Below are positions 38,069 to 50,357 of a stretch of DNA of 64,000 nucleotides, piece after piece. The stretch is taken from contig JAOVVO010000073.1 in NCBI GenBank assembly GCA_028564675.1, forward strand, positions 1 through 64,000, read 5' to 3'. The number at the start of each line of letters is the position of its first letter. Position 1 is the first letter of the stretch. The notes under the pieces were generated by a model that worked only from the letters and a program-made list of their open reading frames with translations, had not been told where the DNA came from and did not search any database. This DNA comes from Onchocerca lupi (lineage: Eukaryota; Nematoda; Chromadorea; Rhabditida; Onchocercidae). A program made the position numbers and the translations under genes.

Positions 38069-39823
38069 AAATGAGCTGAATTGATCTACGGTTAAGGCTT
38101 CTTCCGACAATTCCATCCGCGCATATTTGAATTTCTCCATATGTGTGCTGCAATGCCGTAATAACGATTGTTGTTTGAACTGTATGAGGAAAGACTAAGC
38201 GAGACATTTTATGTTATTTCCGCACAAAAACCAGAAAAAACTAAGTAAAAAAACCAAGATAAACAACAAAGGATAAAACATCAGAATTCAAAGAAAGCAA
38301 TAGCTTGCAAAACAGGATACATTTGTAGGATACTGTAAGACTTTTTGCTTTCTGCATCACTAATTCGAGCTTTCCAAATCATAAACTGAGAATACTTCAA
38401 GACTTCTGTGCATAATGGCTCGTTTGTTGAAGATCTTGCTTTTAATTCCTGATGGATTGGAACAAAAATCTTCAAAGGGTGTTGTGCAAACTCATCTCTT
38501 TGAAACCGCATTGTCCTTTATCTTGTTAGAACAGATGTTTCATATTGCTAATGATATATCAAGAAGAATTTGGATCATATCAGAATTATGGATATGTTTG
38601 AACAACAAAAGTAAATTGCTAAAATCATTTATTGTCATGAGTCCATTTGAATCGTTAGCGATGCAGATTGAACAGCTATTACAGAGAGGAAAATCTCGGT
38701 CAGAAAAAAAAACACACTGTTCGGATTCTTATGAAAAAGACTTTAAGATTTAGCTAAACAACACGCATTATCATTAAATAAAATTAACTTTTATTTCCAC
38801 AACAAAATAGGAAGTGGTGTCATTGCTAAAGTCCACGACCGACTCGCTATACAACAAAAGAAACACAAGGACAGAAAAAAAAAAAGACTTAAGTTGTTGC
38901 AAACACGATAACTCTATGCGACATTTGTAAACCTTCAACATTTACGGGAGATAATCGAAACATTTGCACAAAATATCAAATAAACCTGTAGATAAAGGAG
39001 TTGACTCCTCGAATATGCTGAACAAAACGGAATAGCAAATGATAGTTGTGATCGCATAATATTATCAGATACTTTCCAGTAAGCATTGCCGACCAAGTGA
39101 AATAAATTTCCTATTTTAGTGATAAGTTAATTCAGTCCGTGAGAAAAATGAAGGAGCCCAAACTATAACCTGTAGATTAGATCACTGGTGGACCGTCATA
39201 CCATATAGGCACCGGTGTTGAGATCAGTCCATTGCATTGCGAAAATATGAGGGCAGAGAGTATACAACCTCCCTGAATACCTGCAGAGAAATACGAAATA
39301 AAAATTCTGAGACCAATAAGAATAGGCAAAAATGCACCATTAAAAATCTCAACACTATCGAATATGCGTACAGCACTGTTGCACAATATATGCCTTATCT
39401 ATTTAACAGAAACAGAGTTCTTATACCTTCCTGTTTTACATAAATATTTCATCTTTGTTAATAAAAATAACGATAGGGATATGGTGAAAGTGGAAATGTC
39501 TAACTCAATCGGAAAGAGTCAACAAACAAACGTACTCCGTGGAACCATCCAACGCCGCATTATCTACAGATAATAATATACTGGAAAAGAAAGTACGCAT
39601 ATTCAAAATGTTATAATTAAAATAAATCGATAACGTCATCAGTAAATATTAAACAGAACTTCAGGGAAAAGTGGATTCTATGGAGCAACATATATAGTTT
39701 ACTCGTTTTATCGACAATAAATGCAAGATTTGCACTGTATGAAATGAAACAATCATCACTTCCAACCTCAAAAATGTAGTGAGCGCCTTTTACTTTCTTG
39801 AACAGGCTTGGAATTCTTGGCAT
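38069..39823 (-). CDS. Unrecognised gene with very small exons
   Basis: I do not recognise the product. Five exons join in phase: 39703-39823, 39536-39563 (28 nt), 39202-39280, 38986-39017 (32 nt) and 38789-38846. They read MPRIPSLFKKVKGAHYIFEV at the start, then GSTEYSGRLYTLCPHIFAMQ, then VVDFSNDTTSYFVVEIK, a mostly beta-type pattern without a signal peptide. The 3' part is unclear. Candidate pieces are a short exon after TTTAG at 38753, an open minus frame at 38281-38511 entered by TATTCTCAG, and a likely last exon after GGCATTGCAG near 38154 ending in LTVDQFSSF and a stop at about 38069. I could not join these in one phase, so the 3' limit is tentative. Confidence 0.45.
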
Positions 39824-40599
39824 TTCACTAATAATAAAAATATGCCCTGAGAGTCAAGCGATCATGGCGAAGTCAACGAACAATATGATAGAATGATGTG
39901 AAGAAAAAAATAAATTTAATAATCAAAATATTCTCAATGTAAAGTTATTAAATGCTATTTACTTTATTTGAGACCTGTTTACATTTACAATTTGTATCCG
40001 TAAAATGCATTTCTGGCAATCTTATCGATTTTAATAAATGCTTTCAAGCTTTCCCTTCTCTAACTCTTTTATAATAAAATGAAATTAATTCAATTTTGAA
40101 ATCATCGATATTGAAATATTTACATACTACAAGCAATTTGGATGCTATCGGTAATCAATAAACATCAGTCAAACTCCGGGGATAGAATATATACTTCATT
40201 CATCTCATATGTAATAAATGAAAGATTAATTTTAACTACAATAATGATTTCTAATTGAATTCTTCATCAAAATTATAATATTCTGGAATTTTAAGTATGT
40301 TATTAACGAGTAGCATCCGATACCTGCAGAAGACTAATTTCTTATGGAAGTGCCTCATCATGCTTATAAGAAAGGAGAATACAGTATCGATATACCTATT
40401 AGAGTAATAAAAATATAAAAAAGTAAAAACGTAATAAATTACCTAACTTTCAAAAAATAAATCGAATGAAACTCTCATTAACCAATTTCATCCATGAAAA
40501 ATTTTCTAATCGATAAACTGAATAATATTACAACATGTCCTCTACGAATAACGAAGCGGCCGAAAATTTTTTTTCACATTTTTGGCACTAGAGAGATGA
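39824..40599. other. Intergenic
   Basis: AT-rich spacer between two minus-strand genes. No coding signal or repeat recognised. Confidence 0.4.
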
Positions 40600-43500
40600 T
40601 TAAATCTCACTATTATTCAAAGTATTCGATAAGTGGGCATTAAAATTTGGTGAATCATCGTAGTTTGGAGAAATATTATTCACATGTTCATTATTACCAC
40701 TGTTGTTATTACCACCATTATTATCATCATCATTATCACCATCACCATTAATATCATTATTGCAATCAGGTCCTTCCTCTTCTTCCTCAAATTCATGCGT
40801 TATCACATTTCCTGTCGCTATCGCACCACCATTACTCGTCGCAGCAGCTATCATAACCGCTTTTTTCTGTAATTGATCTGCAACTTTCACCCAATTCACA
40901 TTTTTCGTTCTTCGGGCCAAATAATGAACTTTACTTCGACGCTGATCACGAACTGCTTTTTTCAGAATATTCATAACACGTTTTTCCACTTTTGTATCGG
41001 TTTTCACATCATGTACACTCAGTGCTTGTTTCAGATCTCTGTTTGGATAAGATGATGTCAACAATCCAGTAATATCGACGCAATTATCCTCAATTTGCGA
41101 ATCGTCCAATCCACCTCCAATAGCCTCTACATTTTCCTCAAAAGACAAATCCATACCATTAAGATTTTCATCTCTATCTGTTTCCATCCTAATCTTGTCT
41201 AGAAATGTCTGGAAACCCGGTGGCAAACATCCAGCGATTGCTTGCAACCCATCTAACTCGTTTCGCTTAATTTTCACTGGTAGCTGTGAAATTGGTGATC
41301 CACGATTCAATGAAATATCTGCTTTCTTCCTGTTTTCATCAATCTAAAAAGCATACTTGAGATGAAGAGAAAAAAACAAAATTTGATATAATAATTTCTT
41401 AACAATTTCACTTGATATATACGGATATCATTAATTTCAGTGAAACATTTTCTCACAGCATATCATCTCTTTTACAGATATAACAAAACATTTCACGAAA
41501 GCAGATGTGCGCCTTAAATTATATTTTCATCAACTATATTAGCTGACAATGTTGAAAAAAAAGGTTGATAAAAACAGTTCCCTAAAAGTATGGATAAAAA
41601 GCGACTAACGGCTACAAGCTGAAAACCAACTCTTCTCAAACGTCCAGCTTTTGGCTTATAACAATGAACAGGTATTTCGTCGGTACTCCCTGTTGATTCC
41701 ACTTCGTATTTTGTACCCTTAACATAATGGAATAGGACATAACCCGCATCTTCAAATGTAGTCGTAACTTCGTAACGCCTGCAAATTTAATTTTCATGAG
41801 AACAGCTTGCAATGATTGGCCTGTGAAACGCTCTTCCTACTTCACTGAATTTTCTGTTAAGACTATTGATAATTTCTTTTGAAATTTAGTTGTGCTGACT
41901 AATCGATTTACCTTCCGCTATCCATACTAAAAATGACTATCTAACTTCAAGTTAAAGTTCATAATTTACAAAGCACATAAATAAGAAAAATACATGATTC
42001 GGCCATCCTCAAAATCGTCTCCATTCCCATTGAAATATCGCGTTATGTACAAATTATCGGGCAATAAACCGCTATCATTGTTATCAAATGAATAACCATC
42101 TTGCCTTAAATGCTCACGTATCTGTAATAAAATTCATCTAATATATTTGAAGTACAGATCAAGTGGTATATCTTGAATTTGAAAACTTTCCTACAATATC
42201 GAATACATACCACAGCTTAATGAAAATATGCTCAGTTCTTTTCAATTATAATAGTTTACATCATCAAAATAATGATAAAAAGAAGAGGTTATTTCAAACA
42301 TAATAGCTGAATTACTGCAAAATTAACCTGCAGCATATCTATATCTAGGTCGCTGTTATCTTTACTATCGTAGATTACTATTGTTCCTGGCTCAGGCAAT
42401 ATCATCGGTGCGTCGCGGCATACGAATTGTGTTGTTGTTTTCGCTTTTGCTGCAAAACAAGATGTACAATTTGGTAACAAATAAATGCATAATGAAATAA
42501 TTCCTAGGTTAGAAAATCGAATATATCGCTAGCAATATAAGCAAATAGAAGTTGTATACTCTAATGCTGCACTTTCTAATGAAACCATAAAAGCTCCAAA
42601 ATTTTTCCATTTCCTTATATTATGTTTACTTGAATGTATGTGAATATCATCTTTTTGTCGCTGCAATCGTAAAACTTTGCTATGAATTGGAATACATATG
42701 AAAACACGAAATTCATTCATATCACCATCCACAAAAAACAACTCACACCTTTTAATCATTAATTCCTCGAAATGTTGTGAAAGCAATAACCTACTAACTG
42801 TAGTTGAAAAAATATCTCATGTAAAAATAGTTATCCAAATCACAAAAAACTAGATTAACTCATGATAATAGAACAGAACTGCTCAGACTGAAAAAATAAG
42901 ACAATCTAACATGAAGTAAAAAGATTGTCCCGAGCTTTTTGATAACTCTTCTATATTTTTCTAACAAAGTGAATTGCTGGTAATGATACAATGGAGATAA
43001 ACTATTTTGAAAATAACACGAAGACTTACTGAGCAACCGAGCGTAATCAGCAAATGAAAGTAAAGTGTACTGTTCACTAATATGCACTCGATCTTGACAT
43101 TCCTGCATACTTGCTAATAATTTTCCAATCAATCGATGGATTGTTTCATACTTTTTCTCATCAGCTAATGAGGAGTACGGTGCATAAACATCAGATACAG
43201 GAGGATTCGGAGCAACAAAAATTTGCTGATTTGTAGCTGCTGCGCTCTCCATCGCTCCTGTATTACTTGCTACAAGAAACAAATATATTATTAAATTATT
43301 AATAGAAATGCAATTGACAAACTAATTGCAAAAAAAAAAATTAATAACTTGAATTATATGAGAACTATATTTTTTACATTTACCACACTGAACCTTTTTT
43401 GCTCGACAAATATAATATCTATGTCATGATTTTTTTTTTTTTTTTTTGACAAAAAAAGTCATAAGTCACTGAAACACCAAGTACTAAATGCCTTTTGTAT

Positions 43501-43912
43501 ATTTAATATGCAAATAACAATGCTTCCGTCAGAATTTTGACAAAAAAAAAGATAGCCTACGTTCTTCTTGCGGAGCTATTGAACCATTTTCACATTTTAG
43601 CGCCTCATCGGGATGCTTGTTTCGTAAATGTTCCCACATTCCCTTAGTAGATGATTGAGCATCCAAACGTAATTCTTTCCGCATACAAGTTATTAGACGA
43701 CACTTGACGATCCTTTCTGTATCAGCTCGACTATATCCATCTGATTCGTAGAGATCGAAATAACGCCAAACTACGCTTTTCTTTGGGAAATATGGCATGG
43801 AAAGACGTAACCAAGTACCACTGGTACTAAGAATTGCTGGTGCTATTTCTTCCGAGCATATCGTACCGTTCGAGTTTGGGTTTTCTGATGATGATGACGG
43901 TTCTTCGTCCAT
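40600..43912 (-). CDS. BED-type zinc-finger protein
   Basis: Putative chromatin-associated or transposase-derived DNA-binding protein, 584 residues. Exons are 43561-43912, 43030-43269, 42328-42449, 41994-42121, 41610-41778 and 40600-41343; all phases match. A BED-like finger lies near residues 43-101: SVVWRYFDLYE, then CRLITC, then MWEHLRNKH. The aromatic start and H-x4-H end fit the family, but the cysteines are spaced C-x4-C rather than the usual C-x2-C. The remainder is unassigned. The C-terminal exon has a basic stretch (DQRRSKVHYLARRTKNVNWV) then a run of five Glu and a long Asn/Asp/Gly-rich tail of low complexity. I see no transposase catalytic domain and no terminal repeats, so it looks domesticated or host-derived. 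An in-frame ATG at 43933 could add seven residues. Confidence 0.7.
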
Positions 43913-43933
43913 CCCTTCTTTAAAAACAAACAT

Positions 43934-46900
43934 TTTCAGTATCGAATAATAACAATACAAATAATTTGTCCGGAAATCGGTTGAGGAATAGGTGCCAAAA
44001 TCTGGGAAAAACTTGGACGGATATAGATAGATTCAAATTTACCGTCAAACAAATCAAATGATTCCATGGATTACTAAAGCTTACAAACATTATTAAGATG
44101 ATATTAAATTCACGAACATGTAAAATCTAAGATATGTGAAGTTAATATATCGAAAATTCTTCCAAAATACCGTTGGGTTATCGAAACAAAACTCCGTTCT
44201 ACATCACACATTACTTAAATGATATTAACATTAGATTTTATGTTGGATATTTAGACAGATAAGTTGAATCTTTAAACGGTTCACTTCCCGAAAGTGTTTT
44301 CCGGAAATTTACTAACCACAAAATATTGATATTAAAAAAATATCATATTCCTCAGAGTTGCTGTCAATCTTAGATATATCGAAACATTATTCCTATAATA
44401 TTCGTCGTTTAATCCAAAAATTAGCACAACTTTAATGTCATCGGAAAATCAGTCCCTCAATGTCAGTCTCTAAAAATTCTTAGCGGCATTATAGGTCATT
44501 ATGAAAGAAGCTAACATCCAAAACTAAACTTAATGATATAAAAGTGGAGTGTGAATGATTATAACACCGACAGGCGGGAGAATGGACGATAATCGATCGA
44601 TATATAAGTGATGCTCGTTTGGGACGGTAGGAATGACATGAAGAGGTCACGGTCGACCTATCAATCAGGTGAAATGGATCGATCGATAGATGAGATGGGA
44701 AGAGATGCATCTAGTACATCGACAAATCAATCGATAATTCTCAGAGTCAGAAAAATAGGAGAAGAATGGGTGTAACATAGGGATATAGATCGATGTGAGA
44801 AAGGGAGTAAAGGGAATGTGAGCCACCTGCACGCCTGATATTATCGATGGACGGGGGAGGGGAAAGGTCGTCGGGTCGGGACGGACGAGGACGACGACGC
44901 ACCGCAGCAGCGGCAGCAGCAGCAGCAGCAGCAGCAGGAGCAGCCGCGTCGTGTCGGGGGAGAAGAAGGCGATGGATGGATGGCTTCCTCTTCCGCTAAC
45001 ACCCAATCGTTCTTTGCTTCTGCTTCTTCTTCCTTCTCTCTGTTTTCATCCTGATCTCGATGGATATCACTTCAGGATTTTTCGAAGGGAATGATCGATG
45101 GATTGAGTGACAGCGAACAAGCGATTTATTAAGAGAGTAATTAAAAAGAAAGTAATTATTGAAATTGTTTTGACGAAATTTCAAGTCGATTTATAAATTC
45201 CCTTCAGGGTATTACGATTGGCCAATGATCATTTCAGAATCCTTCTAGAAATTGATGGATGGATCAAATGAGAACGGACATCGAGATTATTTCATATTTT
45301 AAAAATAATTGTGCAAATCGCTGCGACAAAATTTCAGCATGACCGATAGATTCTTTTTCTGTCATAGAATGACTCACTTTTATTTGATGATGATGATCGG
45401 AAAGACTGATATATTTTATGTTTAGAATCCTTCCAATCTGAGCAATTTCAATGGTTCAACTTCAGTAACGAAATATCGAACAATTATTAAACAAAAATAT
45501 CAAGCATTTTGATTTGAAAGAAAAATGATCCAAGATGCCGAGTGAACAAATCGTTATTTTTGAATAAAGTGAAGTGACCATTTCATTATCAAGAAGATAC
45601 TGAACGATCAACATCGCTACTTTTGAAAAGATCCTGAATCTCCATGAGAATCAGAATCTCACTGCCACGTAATAATCAATTTGGTTACATCGTTACAGCA
45701 GCAGATGGATTGATATCGTTTGATGAAAAGCATCTGTCTGAGAGAATCAAATACATCCGATGATCTTCTACATCTACCATAATTAAGGCACAGATACAAA
45801 GTTTTATTGGAAATATCATCAGTGTTTTTACGTCATCTGTTATCAGTTCAGCTCTCATTAACTTACTGTCAGACATTTCTTCAATTTATTTAGGTTCCTT
45901 TTATCAGCCATAAGTGCTTGTTATCCTCCATTGTTATCAGATTTAGCCTCAGCTGTTTTTCTTGTCAGTGCTAAATAAACATCGAAATATTTTTTCACTT
46001 CTCTCTTCAATTAACCTTTGACTTTTCTTTGTTTCTCAGTCTCTAATCTACTCTTGTTTCCTGACCTCTGTTTTTTACCAACTCCGAGAGCAGTTTTTTA
46101 CGTCTCTGACAAATAGCATGTAATTCTAATCGTAAATAAATTTCTCACGTGCCAAAATACCTATGATATTAACTTTTTTCAAAAGCAAGTGACTCCCATG
46201 TTTGTCCGTGGATCAGCAACCTAAAATTATGTTATATGATAGAAAGTCAATTTTTGTTGCTTAAAGTTTTCGATCAAATTCTGCAAAGCCCCTATTAGAT
46301 TCTCTTCACCCAGGAGAAAATATGAAAATCATACGTGGTTCATGGTTCTTTGTTCTTGATTTCAGTAATTATCGCGTAAATACACACTAAATAACTGTTA
46401 TTGATACTTGATATCATCAATACTTTGCTATTGTAGTGTTCTGTACGGATAAGTCTATGCATGAGCTACCGGATTCTAATCCGTTTCAGCTTTCAATCAC
46501 ACTTAACATATCTATTATCAGTGTTAAATTTTTATCAATGACTTGGCCAAAAAATCAATTTATATGAAATTACATACAGTTATATGAAGACTTGGATGGC
46601 TATCTTTGTGAATCTCTAAAACTTCTTTAGAAAACTAATGCATATAGTCACTAAGACAACAGTTTGTTGGAAACGACATCGTATCCATGATCTATCAATG
46701 ACTTTCTCAAATATGGCTTTAAAGAAAAAATAAATTGATAAATTTGACTGAAAAGTTAAATGAAGATCTTCACAATATATTTTGATATGCCGCCGAGGAA
46801 TATCTCAATGAAATTTCGAAATCGAAAGGAAGAAATGAAAAGATATTATGACAGTGCAATAAGTGCAGTAAAATTTAATTTAAGTGAGACAGATTCTGTA

Positions 46901-48083
46901 TGAGAATTCTAATTTGAATAAAATGCTCTTTAGTTTTTGAGAAATTCTATCATCAGATTAAATTTAAATTCTATTAGCAGACTAAATTTACAATTAACCA
47001 TAAAATATTACTTCTCTTTCATTACTGTAATCTCGTGTGTTTTCTTTTTCATTTGGAAGATACAATTTGATATATTTCGGTGGTCACGATTTTTCTGATC
47101 TGAGAAATTTCAAAATCGAATTTTGCTGTCGAATCGAATTTGCAAATTTTATTGTTTTGCTGTCAAATTCATCTCCACAAGAATTTCAAATGAATTACTT
47201 TTTAAAAATTCAAAAAAAAAAAAAAAAATGGCTGTCAGTTTCGTAGCTAAACGATAATAACATAACATTTATGCTTAAACATAGTAGAAATGTTGTAAAA
47301 CTCTATGTTATTTGTTCATTCGAACTTCTAAAAAAAGAAATTTGCCCATTGAAAACTTAAGAAAAAAGTTTTTCCTTGAAAAAAATAAATTATGAATTTA
47401 TTGTTTTTAAAGTTCGGTAGTTTTAAACAATTTAAGATCGAAATAGCATTATCTTTAATCGCTGTAAAAATAATGGGTAATAGAAAAAAGCTTTCGAAAG
47501 CATGAAAAAAGTAAACAATGGCATTTTATTGATTCTTGCCTGAAAAGTTGATTATAAATCCAAGCGTATAGATATTTCTAACCTAAATAAGTTGCTGCTT
47601 TAATTTGAAATGCTTCATTTTTCATTTAATTGAAGAATAACGGCAAATGATTTTATTCCACAAATTTAATTTGCACTTTATCATTTTTTTATATTTCATC
47701 AGTTCACATATAATTCATATTTTGTCATTCCACACTTCCATTTATTCCACTTACATTATCTCTCCTTCATCCTGCTTTCGCTTTAAAATTTGAAAAATAA
47801 ACTACGAGATATTATTGATGGAAGTACAAGTGCAATAAAGCAACCGGTTATAAATCAGTAAAAATTCAACTGACTGTCACATTTCTCTCCACTTACAGAT
47901 CAATTTATTTAAATTGTTAAGTAATAATCATAAGTCTATTTTTACAACAATGCTTCGAAATATAAGAAATGATCAAATTTGAAAGATTGATTTCGTAGTT
48001 CTTTTTTCTGAATATTAGGAATTAAAAAGTATATTATTTGAGAAGAAAGAACTTCTGCTTTATCATACTGATAAGAATTGGAA
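43934..48083. other. Long intergenic region upstream of the BED gene
   Basis: No gene supported. 44.5-45.0 kb is unusually GC-rich for the window and full of GATCGAT-type repeats and a CAG tract; it may include the BED-gene promoter. From 45.2 to 48.08 kb the sequence is AT-rich. A minus-strand ORF at 45685-45876 has reasonable codons but no splice context or known domain. Confidence 0.4.
44904..44943 (+). repeat. CAG trinucleotide repeat
   Basis: About ten CAG units with interruptions (CGG, GAG), inside a GC-rich patch. It creates a poly-leucine ORF on the minus strand, which I do not accept as a gene. Confidence 0.85.
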
Positions 48084-48551
48084 TGTCGAAAAATTCGAAA
48101 TGTCAGCTGTCTAGACATTTAATTAATTACATCTTCCAAGTGCCTAGATATTTAATTATGTCTTAAATTTACTTCCCACAATTGTATCAATTCTTTTTGT
48201 GATCGTTGTAATATATCCGATACCACTTCCACTCCCAACTGCCATTTATACTCCACGATTTAGTTTATTCATTATATTGTACAACATTTTCTTCTCTGTG
48301 TTCGACAGTGGTTTCTATTTTGTTTCTACTCTGTCGCTTCTATTTCTTCTGTTAAAAACTTTTTTTTTCATTTTTATTCAGTTGATCGCGCTGTAAATAT
48401 CATTTATTTCTATTAGCTGACTAATTCTGTAATTAATACTGAATAAAGTGTTTACTATCGATTCTTTTACATTAGTCGTTTAAATACCCAAATTGACCAT
48501 AGCAAAGCTTTCCCTAACATATTTCCTAAGAAATTTCTACAATTCGCAACA
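48084..48551 (+). repeat. Outer 5' LTR (type A)
   Basis: Starts TGTCGAAAAATTCGAAAT and ends CGCAACA. It is alignable along its length to the 3' LTR at 53019-53447, including GTGATCGTTGTAATATATCC and TTGATCGCGCTGTAAAT. It contains an AATAAAG poly(A)-like signal. Confidence 0.75.
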
Positions 48552-48559
48552 AAATTTTT

Positions 48560-48574
48560 TGTGCCACGAGCCGG
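48560..48574 (+). other. Truncated primer-binding-site stub
   Basis: TGTGCCACGAGCCGG immediately after LTR A, lacking one G relative to the copy at 50340. It shows that LTR A once led into an internal region, now cut off 26 bases later by another LTR. Confidence 0.55.
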
Positions 48575-48600
48575 AATAAATCAGACTAGAAAGATATTGG

Positions 48601-49345
48601 TGTCGAAAGATTCGAAATTTTTGCTCTTTAGACATTTAAGCAATTGCATCCTATTAGCTATTTACACATTTGATTAATTATATCTTAAATTTTCTTTTAG
48701 TAATTGTTTCAATAATTTTCGTGATAGATTAATTGCTTAATTATATCTTAAATTCACTTTCGGAATGTTTGCTCTCTCGAAATTTAAGCAATTAGATATT
48801 TGATTGATTTTACCTTAAAATTTCTCTCAGCAATTGTTTTAATAATCTTTGCGCTAGATTAATTGTACAATTACATCTTAAACTCATTTCCGATAATATA
48901 TCAATTGTTAAAATCTCACAAATTGAGTCTAATTATATCTTAAACTCACTTCCGCAGATGCTCGCAATACGGACGTCCAGACCTATTCATTATATAAAAA
49001 AAATAGTATCGTAGATTCCGGCAATACATCAATTGTTACAATCTTGTGCTAATTACACATTAGTTTAATTATATCTTAAATTATCTTTTGTTCGTTGTAA
49101 TATGCCACTCTCATTCCAAACTACTATATATATTCAGTCTGCTGGATAAGGATTGTTTATCCTCACTATCAATTTCTATCGACAGTACAAACCTTCAATT
49201 TCACTCTCCTAAACCCCCCCTTTTCCACATTTCATTTTATTTACGTTGGTTGCTTTGTAATATTGCCTATTGTGTTGTATAAAATATTTATTTTTACCCC
49301 CTCTTTAGAATCGTCGTCCAACTGAACATCCCCAAATCTCCGACA
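48601..49345 (+). repeat. Related LTR copy (type B, 1)
   Basis: Starts TGTCGAAAGATTCGAAAT and ends ATCTCCGACA. It shares with the copies ending at 49737 and 50331 the segments ACTACTATATATATTC, TTTCATTTTATTTACGTTG and TACCCCCTCTT. Confidence 0.6.
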
Positions 49346-49737
49346 ATATATCAGTTCTTACAATCTTGCATTAATCACAAATTCAATCTAATTATATTTT
49401 AAATTTACTCCCAACAATTGCATTAATTCTCATAATCTTTGTGCTAATTACACATTCAATTTAATTATATCATAAATTACTTCCTACATTGAATCAAATT
49501 TTTCTGATCGTTGTAATATGCATGATGCCACTTCTACTCCATGCTACTATATATATTCCACAATTCAATCTATTAGATCTTCTATCGACAACTCGAAGTT
49601 TTCAATCTGATCACTCCTAATCCCTTTCTTTACATTTCATTTTATTTTACATTGTTCGCGTTGTAACATTACTTATTCTGTTTAATAAAGTATTCATTTT
49701 ATCCCTTTCTACAATCGTCATCTAATTGGCTACAACA
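49346..49737 (+). repeat. Partial LTR copy (type B, 2)
   Basis: Lacks the TGTCGAAA start but has the shared 3' half with a TTAATAAAG signal. It ends GGCTACAACA followed by AAATTTT, as in the other copies. Confidence 0.55.
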
Positions 49738-49747
49738 AAATTTTCCC

Positions 49748-50331
49748 CGTCGAAACATTCAAATGTTTGCTCTCTCGACATTTAAGCAATTAGATATTTG
49801 ATTGATTCTATCTTAATATTTCTTTCGGCAATTGTTTAAATAATTTTTGCGTTAAATTAATTGTATAACTATATCTTAAAGTCATTCTCGGCAATCTATC
49901 AATTGTTAAAATCTCACAAACTCAATTTAATTACATCTTAAAGTCATTTCCTGCAATCTATCAATTGTTAAAATCTTACAAACTCAATCTAACTATATCT
50001 TAAAGTCATTTCCGGCAACCTATCAATTGTTACAATCTTGTGCTAATTACTCATTCAGTTAATTATATCTCTTACACTAAATCGAAATTTTTGAGCCACT
50101 CCTACTGACAACCACTAAATATATTCCTTAATTCAGTCTGAAGGGTCAACATCTTCAACATCATTTCTATCGACAACGAGATCTTCATTTTTATACTCCT
50201 AATCCCCTTTTTTATATTTCATTTTATTCACGTTGACTATTCTTTAATATTGCCTATTGTGTTGGATAAAATATTTATTTTACCCCCTCTTCACAATCGT
50301 CGCCCAATTCAACACCCCCAAATCCCCGACA
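49748..50331 (+). repeat. Inner 5' LTR (type B, 3)
   Basis: Begins near CGTCGAAACATTCAAATG and ends CCCCGACA, directly followed by AAATTTTT and the primer-binding site of the gag-bearing unit. It contains the 62-bp tandem repeats. Confidence 0.6.
49891..50076 (+). repeat. 62-bp tandem repeat, three units, inside an LTR
   Basis: Units start GCAATCTATCAATTGTTA at 49891, 49953 and 50015 and share ATCTTAAAGTCATTT. More degenerate relatives occur through 48.7-49.5 kb. Confidence 0.75.
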
Positions 50332-50339
50332 AAATTTTT

Positions 50340-50357
50340 TGGTGCCACGAGCCGGGA
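50340..50357 (+). other. Primer-binding site
   Basis: TGGTGCCACGAGCCGGGA starts eight bases after the LTR end. TGG at its 5' end is complementary to the CCA of a tRNA 3' terminus. I could not name the tRNA. Its final A is also the first base of the gag-like ATG. Confidence 0.6.

Noticed and set aside
38415..38753. Plus-strand ORF of 112 codons
   Set aside because: Codons look plausible, but it is antisense to the 3' part of the minus-strand small-exon gene and has no acceptor or domain. Kept as unresolved, not called.
44665..45006. Minus-strand ORF with a poly-leucine run
   Set aside because: Produced by translating the CAG tract; low complexity with no gene-like neighbours.
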